From NCBI RefSeq assembly GCF_004011695.2, contig NC_082411.1, positions 868,001 to 932,000 of the forward strand: DNA of 64,000 nucleotides. The letters run 5' to 3'. Below the pieces are notes generated by a model. That model was not told the DNA's origin. It searched no databases and saw only the letters and a program-made list of their open reading frames with translations. How positions within the stretch are numbered: position 1 is the first letter of the stretch; each line of letters begins with the position of its first letter. Source of the DNA: Ascochyta rabiei. Lineage: Eukaryota > Ascomycota > Dothideomycetes > Pleosporales > Didymellaceae. The translations under genes were made by a program, and so were the position numbers. Positions 10,792-21,325 of this stretch are shown piece by piece.

Positions 10792-12368
10792 TCAAACCTT
10801 CTCCACGTCGTCGTTTGCAGTCGAGATGCGTGCTTTGGGGGCAACCTCCGCAATGGTCTCGTCGGTGAATTCCATGTCCTTCTCGAGTGGGACGGTATCC
10901 TTGACTTTTACGAGAATGACGGGCAGGGCGATCAGCAAGCTAGCAGCAAGAAGCCCCCAGTTGGAGGCGAACATGGTCATGTACGCGATACCGTTGTCAT
11001 CCAGGCTCCAAGTGATAGCACCACCAGCGGACTGGATGCCCTTGTAGAAGCCAGCGAAGTTGGCAAGCTTGCGGCCGTTATTGGTCAAAGCACCCATGAA
11101 CCAGTACACGCACGTCTGCCACGCAGCATCGGAGAAACCGTAGAACATGTAGAGGACGAAGGGGCCTGCGTATCCAGAGTCAGACCAGTCTTTCTTGGGG
11201 TTGGTCTCGTCTGCGGCCCAGGCGCGGTCGTAGGTCTTCTGGAACATGAATCCGAAGCCCCAGATGATCATGATGGTGCTGAAGAGAGCAGCCCAAGCAC
11301 ACTTGGCGCGAGTCGTGCGACGAACGCCCTTGAAGTCGAGGGCAAAGCCAAAGACGTAGGCGCCGACGATTTGCATAATGTAGTATACCACACCGTTCAG
11401 TGCCCTGGTGCGGGTGTTGAAGTAGGCACCGTTGACCTCCGTGAAGTGGTATGTGTAGAACCAGTTGGATGCGAGAAACATGGGGAACAGGGCAACAATA
11501 TAAGCATCGGTCCTGAAGGTCTCCCAGAGGCCAAGAATTTCGGACTTCCACGAAGGGTGCTTCATGACGATGACCTTGGAGCCATCAGCGCGGATGACAT
11601 CCTTTGCGTCGACAAGCACCCAGGCGAGCGCAGCACCGATGATGGTGAGGACGAGGAAGCCGACATAGGTGCCGTCGTTGACTGAGGCGGCTGTTGTAGT
11701 GTGAATGTTTTGACCGAGAGGGATCTGGGCGTCTGTTAGCATTCATTGTTTGTAACACAGATCAGCGCGTGACGTACCAAACTGCCAATCACAGCACCCA
11801 GGTTGAAGATCATCCAAAACCAGGAGATGTAGCGGCCCTTTGACTCCTCGGGAGGGTAGGACATCATGATGGCGCCCTGGGCGCACCAGAGCAGACCGGC
11901 GCACACACCGAGAAGCGCACCAGCAAAGGTGGTGAAGCCGAGGTTCCTGGTGTGGTTGTAGCTCAGGTAGGAAGCCACATAGACCGAGTAGCCAATGCCG
12001 CCGAAGGACAGGGCCGTGCGGATGCCGAGCTTGTTGGTGAAGGTGCCGGCAAAGAAACCCACGACAGCAAAGGTAGAGTACAGTGCCGTGTTGGCGCGGT
12101 TGTTAGCGGTGGGGTCAAGCTGGCCGCCGCCGCCCATGCCATTGAGCGCGTTGAACATGCCCGGGCACATGAAGCAGACCAGTGAGACGATGACCAGCTG
12201 GACGGGAGGCGAGGCCATCCAGGGCAGCTTGTAGCCCAGGACGGTGATTTGCTTGTACTTCCATGAGTTGGGCAGGACCAGCGAGCTGCCCTCGTTGAGC
12301 GAGTGCTCCGGCGTATGAGCATCATGCGCGGGAACAGCGCTCTTCTCGTCGCTCGTGGTGGTGGACAT
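10792..12368 (-). CDS. ngt1: UNC93-like MFS transporter, candidate GlcNAc permease (Ngt1)
   Basis: Complement of join(10792-11724, 11778-12368), 507 aa, 53-bp intron; the join gives FNLGAVIGSLIPLGQN, a conserved run of the family, and selects the second of two nearby AG acceptors. The start at 12368 opens with a short hydrophilic tail. About 11-12 hydrophobic membrane segments follow, the first in VQLVIVSLVCFMCPGMFNAL, with the family's N-terminal GMGGGGQ loop. The C-tail is charged and cytosolic. The family is UNC-93/DUF895 within MFS. Fungal GlcNAc transporters of the Ngt1 kind are MFS proteins found with hexokinase, deaminase and Ron1 genes, so GlcNAc/H+ symport is the best reading; the substrate cannot be seen in the sequence. 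It is oriented head to head with the deaminase gene. Confidence 0.75.
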
Positions 12369-12430
12369 TGTGCGACGCGCAATGTGGGCAGGCCGTTGGC
12401 GTGGTTGCAAGTTGAAGCTGCAAGTTGCGA

Positions 12431-12458
12431 GGTGCAAGGTGCAAGGTGCAAGGTGCAA
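12431..12458. repeat. 7-bp tandem repeat GGTGCAA, four copies
   Basis: Four perfect copies in the 5' leader or promoter of the transporter gene, 63 bp from its start codon. Confidence 0.9.
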
Positions 12459-12700
12459 AAGTTACCTCGCGAATTGGGTGACGGGACGGTTGACAGGGTG
12501 CAAGAGAAGAGCGGGCGAGCGAGCGAGCGAGGTGAAGTTAAGAGACCGGGCCTGACCGCTCAGACCACTGCACGATGGTCCCTAGCTATAATAAGTGGGG
12601 TTGGTGAGCCTGGTGAAAGGCGAGGGGAGCGCCCCCCGGTTTTAAGCAGTGCTGTCAGCGCTGAGCCAGGCGTGCCAGCCAGGGTCTCTGGCTCTCTGCC

Positions 12701-12845
12701 CCCATGCACCGTTCACCATGCACCATTCACCATTCACCATGCACCATGCACCATTCACCATTCACCATTCACCATTCACCATTCACCATTCACCATTCAC
12801 CATTCACCATTCACCATTCACCATTCACCATTCACCATTCACCGT
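12701..12845. repeat. 7-bp minisatellite CACCATT/CACCATG, about 20 copies
   Basis: A near-perfect tandem array of a 7-bp unit, mixed CACCATG/CACCATT at the left end and pure CACCATT in the centre and right. It lies in the shared ngt1-dam1 promoter region. Confidence 0.95.
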
Positions 12846-13885
12846 CCAACAAGCCACAGAGACTTCCCGCACTGGGATCCTAGGGCTGCACGCGACACTC
12901 CCCGCCCGGAGAAGAGCAGTCGATGTGCGCCAACGCTGCGCCAACTGGGACCTGAGCTGGCCGTGCCAGCAGGAGGCGTTTGTGTGTCCGGCGCGCTGGC
13001 CCTGGCCTGTGCTACCATCCACCGCACAGCGCCGTGCCGTTGTGCATCCATGGCACAATGGTATCGCTGCAGCGGTTTGGTGGCGCGCACGGCCGGCCCC
13101 ATTCGAAGTTATCTCGACAGCTCGAGGCGGGGATCGCTGTTATCGGCCTAGGCCGCCTATCTCGCAGGGCTTCCAGGCGTTCCTTCCATTTCCTTGGTCG
13201 CGCCTGCAGCTACCTGACGCCCGCTAGACCGCCGACGGCTCCACGCCATGCGTGTAACGCTCTCCGCCTTGAATACCACCTCGTTCGCGCCTCGCAATCT
13301 TTGCTATCGTCCTCGTCTGGTCTTATCGACCACCACCCCCGTTGCCGTTGCTGTGCGTGCGTAGACTCTATCGAGCGCAGTGCCTATCTGCCCGTTGCTC
13401 GTCCCTTGTCACAGCCAACGACGAAGCTGCCGTCAACAGCATGACCGACACTCATTGCCGCAGCTGGCAGTAGCTCATGCTGCCGTGACATGGCTTGCGG
13501 CCCTGTCGGCGCAGAGAGATAGGCGCGTTGTACCACCATGTTCACCTCTGCGTCCATCGCACTGCATCGTGAGCCCATCTGACCCACCACGAGCACACCG
13601 TGGGCTGCTGAGACGGAAAGAGACGTGGCCATCAATGCTAGCCATGGTTCAAGATCGCATCCGGCACCTGTCGCCCTTGTCACGTTCTGACAAAGGAAAC
13701 CCTGATTGATGAACGAGCTTGCAACCCTACACCCCCCCCCCCCCACTCAAGTGACGTGAAGAGCCTGGAGACGTCTCAAATCCCACAAATATAGGCTGCG
13801 CTCTCTGCCGAGGGGAGCGCCTAACAACCCCGCATCCTTACTGCCCACCTCAGCACATTCAGGTCACCAGGCCAGACACCTCATC

Positions 13886-15273
13886 ATGTATGCTCATGCA
13901 AGAACCCGCCTATATTCAACAATACACTTACCGCTTGTAGGCGGCTGATTATTCGCGACGATCCCCACGCTGCTTCCAAGTACATTGCAGACTACATCAT
14001 TGGTGCATATCCCTGCAGCTCCCTTGCGCATGAAGCAGGTCGTTAACGTCCATGCATAGAACGCATCAAGACCTTCAACCCTACAGCTGAGCGGCCCTTT
14101 GTGCTTGGTCTGCCTACCGGCAGCAGCCCAGTCCTCATCTACCAGCACCTCGTCCAGCGGCACAAAGTTGGCGAAATATCCTTTCGCAATGTAGTCACCT
14201 TCAATATGGTACGAAATATTGACCCTGCGTTGTCTCAATCCGCCCTTGCCTCAGAACGTGACACAGCAGCGTGGCAGTGCGGAGAGACGGCTGACCAGAT
14301 CAGGACGAGTATGTTGGAATCCCACGGGATCACCCCGAGAGTTACCACAGTTTTATGTACAAGCACTTCTTTTCACATGTCGACGTGAAGCCGGACAACA
14401 TCAACATCCTCAACGGCAACGCCCGCGACCTCGAGCTTGAATGCCACAACTACGAGGAAAAGATCAAGGCGGTCGGTGGCATCGAGCTGTTCCTGGGCGG
14501 CATCGGACCTGATGGCCACATCGCCTTCAATGAGCCCGGTTCCAGCCTCAAGTCTCGCACACGTGTAAAGACCCTTGCGTACGATACCATTCTTGCCAAC
14601 TCACGATTCTTCGGGAACAACTTGGACCAAGTGCCCAGGATGGCACTGACGGTTGGAGTGCAGACGGTGCTCGATGTGAGTTTCACCAACGTGTATGTGT
14701 TCACCTCAACAGTGGCTAATACCACGTCAGGCGCGCGAGGTTGTCATCATCATCACTGGTGCACACAAAGCATTGGCTCTGCAAAGATGCATCGAAGGCG
14801 GTGTGAACCACATGTGGACGCTGTCCAGCCTCCAATCCCATCCCCACCCAATGATTGTCGTCGACGAAGATGCCACCTTGGAGCTGCAGGTCAAGACGGT
14901 CAGGGTACGTTGTCAGCCCCTGGCTGGTGCAAGGCATTAGCGCACATGTTAAGAAGAAGATCATCCAGCTGAAACTCAACAGTACTTCAAGAGTATCGAG
15001 ATGGTAGCCACTGAGCTCGGGTTCCGACAGAAGCTCCCACGAAAACGGGATTCACTTATCGACGAGGGTACCCTGTTGGTTCCCGCGCGGAACCAAGCCC
15101 ACGGTATCAGCTTGACTGTGCCACAGCAAGACATATCGCGCTCCGCAAGCCCCGTGTTCGAGCCAATGAGTGCCCGGCTCTCCGACGAGGATGCAAAAGC
15201 CAAGGCGATGCAATCCTGGGATGCCATCGAAGACCAGCCCTCGGTTCGCATGAGTGCCCGCGTTGCCGGTTGA
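13886..15273 (+). CDS. dam1: glucosamine-6-phosphate deaminase/isomerase (NagB family)
   Basis: Six exons: 13886-13887, 13941-14002, 14060-14208, 14304-14675, 14731-14904, 14983-15273; 349 aa. Converts GlcN-6-P to fructose-6-P plus ammonia in the cytosol. Catalytic residues fall at the same numbers as in E. coli NagB: Asp72 (NMDEY), Asp141, His143 and Glu148 ([16 protein letters not shown]). The C-terminal 60 residues are a fungal extension. The start codon is itself split: AT is the end of exon 1 and G the first base of exon 2, giving the usual [10 protein letters not shown]-terminus; the unspliced ATG at 13886 reads into a stop after 20 codons. The split intron has a GTATGC donor, CTTAC branch and TAG acceptor. 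It is the last step of the GlcNAc cluster and is divergent from the transporter. Confidence 0.92.
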
Positions 15274-16139
15274 TTTTCACCTTGGAAGCGCTGATATTGC
15301 TGTTACGTTTGCAACAACAACCACAACAACAACACTCGTTCACTGCATTCTTTTCATTGTTCTTAGGACCGTCGGCTGATCTGATCCTACAAGCGCCCAG
15401 GGCGCTCCTTGGCCAAACGCAGCTGTTTTGGGGTAGGACTTCCAGCCAGCGTAGGATGTCGGCTTGGCTGGGATCCCATCGCGTAGAGCACTGCAGGTGA
15501 AGTCGTATGATATATCAGATAGATTGCACCGAAGCTGGTTAGGTCCATCGCATCATGTACCAATACGTATGTGTGTACTTTGTAAAGTAGAGTTTAGTGG
15601 AGACGCACACGCTGCCTGTACTTTTCCCACCAGTCATGACATCAAGCAACGAGCGGAGGAAAATGCACTTGATTTCGTATTCACAACTGGACCACGGCTG
15701 CTGTATCTACAAGCTCGTGAAGAGTGCTTTCAAGAGGATCAAGTCGCTCTGATGATCAGATTGCGTGAGAAATTCATTCAACTTGCTATGCTGGTCAAAG
15801 ATCGTGCATTGCGCATTGATCATGAAATGCTACAAAAGGCTGTACAGGAAAGAAGTCGTAATGCGCACCAAGCACGTGTGCAAATATTGACAGTGATATT
15901 GCCAACCTGAGTTGACGTGGGCCTGTTTGAATCGAAGTTAACATAGTGGCGAGTGGTCGGGTATCTCGAATCGGATAGTGTCAAGACGCTCAAGTTGAAG
16001 CAGGTACCAGACGCCGCTAGTGGTGCGACACCGCCGATGTGGCGCACAGTAATCATGTTTGTGCCTTCCCTGAGCCACCCGTGATAGCAAACGCTCGAGC
16101 AGACAATGCGAAAGCGATGGGCAGATGATGGATGGATCG
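15274..16139. other. dam1-Rab spacer
   Basis: 3' flanks of two convergent genes. It contains a CAACAACAA-type run just after dam1 (about 15308-15336) and one possible small reading frame, listed separately. Confidence 0.5.
15569..15910 (+). CDS. possible small hypothetical protein, 113 aa
   Basis: Single open frame starting MCVLCKVEF, with a CxxC at the start, a third Cys shortly after, and a Leu/Arg/Glu-rich helical second half. Composition is more protein-like than other stray frames in the spacers, and the frame continues open upstream without an ATG to about 15464. I recognise no family and see no introns. It sits in the convergent spacer between dam1 and the Rab gene and could equally be part of a 3' UTR. 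Confidence 0.25.
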   Translation: MCVLCKVEFSGDAHAACTFPTSHDIKQRAEENALDFVFTTGPRLLYLQAREECFQEDQVALMIRLREKFIQLAMLVKDRALRIDHEMLQKAVQERSRNAHQARVQILTVILPT

Positions 16140-17318
16140 TCAGCAACATCTGCCGCCTTGTGTTTTCTGCGCTCGGTCGATGTCACGCTCCCAATCTTGT
16201 TGATGACCGCTGGCGCCGGGTGTAGCAGGAAATCCTAGCCAGCTTCGTCGCTTGTCGCCAGCGCCTACGCGGAAGCTTCCATTCCCATTTCCAGGGTAGT
16301 CGAAGTATCCGTTGTTGTTGCCGTATGCGTCGACGCCAGGTGTCATGCCAGCCATCGCGAGCTGTCTCTGCTCAGCCTCGAATCTTCGTTGCTGCTGTTC
16401 GACTAGTTTCCTTGTGATGACTCGGAACACCTCATCTACACCCTCGCCGTCCTTTGCGCTGATCTCGTGGCAGCAGTCCCAGCCAATGTCCTGGCCCCAG
16501 AAGCCACTCGATCGATTGCTCTGGGGAGACGCCATTGCACCACTGCGAAACGTCGCAGGGGCTGAACTCCATCCTGCAGGATGTCCGCTGTGCTCTTGTG
16601 CATTCTGCGCTGGGTATAGCTGTTCGGCGATGTATGCTATGCATCGCTCGAAAGGGACTTTGCGTTGAGATGGGTCTTCGGCGACGACGTCCGACTTTGT
16701 TCCTACAACGTGTAAAATAATATCATCTCCGAGGTTGGTTTTGAGCTCTTTCAGCCAACGTCCCATCTCGTCGAACGACTGTGGGTCGGTGATATCATAG
16801 CAAAGTACGGCAGCGTTGGCTCCTGTTTGAGGTGCGCGTTAGTTTTGAGGAGCTGAAGGAGTTCAGGCAGATATGGCGCGAGCTTGACTTGTCACTACAA
16901 AATTTGAAGCGTAGATTGTGCTTGGGCAGCATCTTAGCCGGGATCACCACGGCAACATTGAGGGAGCTTGCCAGGAACGTCAGGCACCACAAAAGGGGCA
17001 GCACGAGGGTAAAAGGCAGTGGTAGTTGCGTGGTTTTGCGATAACAGCGGTGAGAAGAGGTGAGAGAGCGAACGTACCTCTGTAATATAGCTTGGAGATG
17101 GACCTAAACCTCTCTTGCCCTGCAGTGTCCCAGATCTGCAACCTGACGACCGTGGATGTGTCGACATCGATGACTCTCTTCGTAAGGAAGGACGCGCCTA
17201 TGGTAGACTGCGTCGAAGGTGGTGCGAATGCGTTCTTAACATAGCGGTGGACAAACGAAGTCTTTCCTACGCCCTGGCTGCCGAGCACTACGATCTTGGC
17301 CTCGAGGCTGTTGGCCAT
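16140..17318 (-). CDS. Rab-type small GTPase with long C-terminal insert
   Basis: Complement of join(16140-16822, 17078-17318), 307 aa; the intron of 255 bp is long for this region, but the join gives an uninterrupted KLYYRGANAAVLCYDITD. Motifs: P-loop GSQGVGKTS (13-21), switch II WDTAGQE (63-69), G4 as GTKSD (121-125) where NKxD is usual, G5 ISAK, and a C-terminal GGRCC double-cysteine prenylation end. A 40-residue insert between G4 and G5 and a Gly/Asn-rich tail make it longer than the usual 200-220 aa. The role would be vesicle traffic at an endomembrane; the exact Rab class (Rab5/21/22-like on the Ras fold) is not certain. Confidence 0.85.
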
Positions 17319-18322
17319 ACTGGCACTCTCGTCGGTCGTGAATAAGATCAGGGTGTGCGAGCGGTGTTTCCAGGTCGTGTTTGGGGTAGGCGTGGGGAAA
17401 CGCTCTGCCTGTTCTTATTCAGGCCTGGTGCTGTCCTGGTGGCTGTTTCGGTGGACAACAAAAGAAAGTGACGGCCGAACAAGTCTCATGGCGCGTGGTG
17501 GAGAACGTGTTCGTAGAACAGAGGAGCAGATCTTACGAGCCGCGGCGTGGAAGGGCCTGTGTTTGCTTGTTCCTGCTCGTACTTGCAGGTAGAGCAGGAC
17601 AGGTGATGAGGGACATTGGGAGGAAGAGCACGTTTGGCGCTAGGTGGTGCCTTGGCTGCTGTCAGGTGCCCGCAGCAGCAGCCGCAGAGGAGTGCCGGAT
17701 CACCAGCAGCGACAAGAATGCTGCGAAGATGCGCATTGCTTCAGCACGATCGGTTTTGGCAAACATAAGACGAACAAGATAGCGATGCGCGACGACGAGT
17801 GTTTGTTGAACAACAGGCCTGCATGTGTTTAGTCTGAACTTTCAGATGCGCGTCATTGCCGCGTTCCTTCCCCGCAAACGTGTGGCCGGTGTGCTGGCAT
17901 GGCAAGAGCCAGCAAGAGCCAGCCAGACCCACCGCCGGGTTGCTTACATTTGCAACTGTCCTGCAAGGGCCGACCTCGCCTTGAAAATTGCGGAGCTCCC
18001 ATGTGGCATGCTCTTTTCGATATGCCGATGGCGCCCAGCCCCGTGTTTTGACCCTAGAGCAGTCTTGAGCGTCTCGAGCAGGTAGTCTGGCATGGGGCTT
18101 CGTCCATGCAGGCTGCAGCCGATGTTTAGGCACCCCCGCAACGAGATATCCCGAGCTAATGTGGAGGAGCAGCCGTCAAGAACCTGGACATTCCGCTGGC
18201 CCTGCGCTCTAGTGCCTGGGAATAAGTAAAGGGCTCCGATAAATTCTGCTGTACTTCTCCGTGCCTCTGTCCCTCTCCTTAGGTCCTAGATTTCACTCGC
18301 TGATACCCCAACGACTGCCACA
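17319..18322. promoter_or_regulatory. divergent Rab / lactate dehydrogenase promoter region
   Basis: About 1 kb between two outward-facing genes. No gene, RNA or repeat was recognised. A CT-rich pyrimidine stretch (18256-18282) lies just before the lactate dehydrogenase start, as is common at fungal transcription starts. Confidence 0.5.
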
Positions 18323-19891
18323 ATGAACCACGCCAGCAACAACACCCAGGCGGTGAAGCTCACGGGCGAGGACATCGCAAAGCACAACAGCCGCGACTCG
18401 TGCTGGGTCATCGTTCATGGTCGCGCCTACGATGTCACCGAGTTCCTGCCAGAGCACCCTGGAGGCCCCAAGATCATCTTGAAGTACGCCGGCAAGGACG
18501 CAACCGAGGAGTACGAGCCCATCCACCCGCCGGATACACTCGAGAAGTACCTGCCCAAGGACAAGCACCTTGGCGAGGTCGATATGGGCACAGTGGCAAA
18601 GGAAGAGAAGGAGTTCGATCCCGATGAGGAAGCGAGACAAAAGCGCATTGAGCGCATGCCTGTCTTGGAGCAATGCTACAATCTCATGGACTTTGAGGCC
18701 GTGGCACGACAGGTCATGAAGAAGACTGCGTGGGCATACTACTCTAGCGCTGCAGACGACGAGATTGTAAGTTCCCACAAATGCTTCTAATGCTTCATTC
18801 TAACCACCTGCCAGACGCTGCGTGAAAATCACAGCGCTTTCCACAAGATCTGGTTCCGTCCACGCGTTCTCGTAGACGTCGAGAAAGTGGACATGTCCAC
18901 TACTATGCTCGGCACCAAGGTCGATATCCCCTTCTACGTTACCGCTACCGCACTCGGCAAGCTCGGACACCCAGAAGGAGAGGTTGTTTTGACTCGCGGC
19001 GCGAAGAAGCACGGCGTGATCCAGATGATCCCAACACTAGCGTCCTGCTCGTTCGACGAGATCATGGATGCTGCCGAGGGAGATCAGGTTCAATGGCTGC
19101 AGCTCTATGTGAACAAGGACCGCGAAGTCACGAGGAGGATCGTACAACACGCGGAGAAGCGAGGCTGCAAGGGCCTATTCATCACAGTCGATGCACCGCA
19201 GCTCGGTCGTCGCGAGAAAGATATGCGATCCAAGTTCAACGATGTTGGCTCTAGCGTCCAGAGTACCTCGGGGTCAGAAGTGGACCGAAGCCAGGGTGCC
19301 GCACGAGCCATCTCGTCCTTCATTGACCCGAGCTTGAGCTGGAAGGACATTGCTTGGTTCCAGAGCATTACTAAGATGCCGATTCTCCTCAAGGGTGTGC
19401 AGTGTGTTGAAGATGTTATTCGCGCCGTTGAGGTCGGCGTGCAGGGCGTTGTGCTCTCCAACCACGGAGGTCGCCAGCTCGACACTGCGCGCTCCGGTAT
19501 CGAGGTTCTTGCCGAGGTCATGCCAGTTTTGCGTGCACGCGGCTGGCAAGACCGTCTCGAAGTATACATTGACGGTGGCGTGCGACGTGCGACAGACATC
19601 ATCAAGGCCATGTGTCTTGGTGCAACCGGTGTTGGTATTGGTCGCCCGTTCCTGTACGCCATGTCCGCCTATGGTCTTCCTGGCGTTGACCATGCTATGC
19701 AACTCTTGAAGGATGAGATGGAGATGAACATGAGATTGATCGGTGCCTCGAAGATCTCAGACCTCAACCCCTCCATGATTGACACAAGAGGGTTGAGCAT
19801 GCACACTACATCGGTGCCAGTTGACACACTTGGTCTTAACATCTACGATCCGCTCATCGGACCCCAGGAGAAGGCCAAGGCCAAGCTGTAA
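18323..19891 (+). CDS. cytochrome b2-like L-lactate dehydrogenase (FMN-dependent)
   Basis: Join 18323-18766 and 18815-19891, 506 aa; 48-bp intron. The N-terminal cytochrome b5 domain has haem ligands His45 (EHPGG) and His68 (EPIHPPDTL). The FMN-dependent alpha-hydroxyacid dehydrogenase barrel starts near residue 125; it has LQLYVNKDRE (FMN-contact Tyr), SNHGGRQLD with catalytic His365, and the IDGGVRRATD and GRPFLYA phosphate-binding loops. Reaction: L-lactate (or a related hydroxyacid) to pyruvate, electrons to haem and cytochrome c in the classical enzyme. The protein starts directly with the b5 domain, and an in-frame TAG lies 36 bp upstream, so there is no mitochondrial presequence like that of yeast Cyb2 (591 aa). 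It may thus be cytosolic or use another hydroxyacid. Confidence 0.92.
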
Positions 19892-20289
19892 GACCTTGAC
19901 GCAGATCAATCGTAGATGTACATATTTCCGGGCCGTTTGAGTTGTTGGGTCTACTTGTTGGCTTAAAGTCAGATATATCAAGCGTTGCTCTTTCAAATCG
20001 CCTTAATTACATCCCACATGAATAGCCACATGTCAAAGAAGGACTCATAGATTAGTGAAAGGCATGATTCAGGTATGCAAGCACGTGAGCGCGGATGGCT
20101 CTGGGGTTGCAGTGGGGCCAGCGCTACGAGATCGCCAAACGTTCGTCGAGGCGTGATGGACTGCGCTTCCATCGCATTCACAATCTCGTCATTCACAACA
20201 GCATCGCCTTTGTTTTTTGGGTCTGTATTCTCCTCTGAGCTCTGTTTTATTTTTCGCAACAACCAAGTTGCTGTAATTCCATCGTAGCC
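19892..20289. other. lactate dehydrogenase-med27 spacer
   Basis: 398 bp between two co-oriented genes; 3' flank of the first and promoter of the second. Nothing else recognised. Confidence 0.5.
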
Positions 20290-21289
20290 ATGAACGCTGC
20301 AGAATCAGCGCCGCAACCGGACGCAAGTTGGGACGAAGCACAGTGCACGGCAGCGCTCGCACAGCTCGAGCGGCTACAAGCACAGGTCCGTGACCACTGC
20401 ATCATCATCTGAAGTCTATACTAACGTGCGCAGATTGACGGCCTACGTGTTGCCATACCCAGTATAATCGAACCTTTCCACCGTCCGCCAAATCCCGCTA
20501 CCTTCAAGCTGTACTCACAAGGCGTGATCGGTTCGCAGAACGGCATTAAAGCTCTAAACGATAGATGGAGAACACCAGAAGTACAAGGAATGCTCGCGCA
20601 CGCAAGAAAGAGTTACGAAGCGAATCCAGATCTATCTGCATGCACATCAGTACCCGCTTACGGCTGGGTGGAGAGAGAACATCGCGAGCATGAATTGCAC
20701 AAGGGCGATGGAAAGCACGCTGCTACTGAGGATCAGAGTGAGAGTCTGGATGACGAAAGAATATCGCTTGTTGTAGCGGAAGTACAGAATGCACACCCTA
20801 GTATGAAGCTAGAAACACATAATAATAATCGCGGCATAACAGTAGGAGCCTCGTTGTAGCTTCAAGTTCAGAGTACTAACATGTAGAGCAGATACAATTC
20901 GTCGCTAACTCTATGAGACTCTCGTTCAAGGTCAACATCGAACGCGAAAACGACACACCACGCCAGCTCAATGCCGAATGCTTAGGGAGTTCTGAGCCCT
21001 TCTTATCAATCACACGGTGTATTGCAGCGCGACCACAAGCGAACAACTTGAGCTATCTCCTGGTATGGCTATCCTAGTGGCAGTGGTCTCAAGGTGTGAT
21101 TTGGTATGCTAAGATTTACAGCAAATGATCGTCGCCTACAAGACTGTGAAAGGCACATTGTGTGCAAGATGTGGGAAGCTGCTTGATGGAGCAGCCCTAA
21201 TTCCTACCGCAAGGCGGAGCAAACAAGTAACCAGCGCCGACGACGGTTTAGAAATCATCTGGAAAGCCTTTCACGAAGGCTGCTTATAG
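20290..21289 (+). CDS. med27: Mediator complex subunit Med27
   Basis: Four exons: 20290-20385, 20434-20841, 20892-21062, 21122-21289; 280 aa. All internal joins are phase 0, with CTAAC branch sites before the first two acceptors; intron 1 has a slightly unusual GTCCGT donor. Recognised by the fungal Med27 N-terminal region (LERLQAQIDGLRVAIPSI, FHRPPNPATFKLYSQGVIGS, VPAYGWVE) and by the C-terminal Cys-rich zinc-binding-like end, CARCGKLLDGAALIPTAR then WKAFHEGCL. It is a tail-module subunit of the transcriptional coactivator in the nucleus. The 3' end lies 36 bp from the convergent next gene, so transcripts probably overlap. Confidence 0.8.
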
Positions 21290-21325
21290 AAAGACCATAC
21301 TCTGCTAGTACTCGGGATCATTTGG

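Larger units (their letters stand above)
12369..13885. promoter_or_regulatory. divergent ngt1-dam1 intergenic region
   Basis: This 1.5-kb stretch must contain the promoters of both the transporter and the deaminase genes. It carries two 7-bp tandem repeats (12431-12458, 12701-12845), a 13-C run (13732-13744), a CRE-like TGACGT (13752-13757) and one Ndt80-type core, CCACAAAT (13783-13790), about 100 bp before the dam1 start. Site function is inferred only. No gene is supported; the open frames over the repeat are artefacts. Confidence 0.5.

Noticed and set aside
12303..13227. Frames rich in His/Pro/Thr over the CACCATT repeat
   Set aside because: Pure repeat translation inside a divergent promoter; no start context or splicing.
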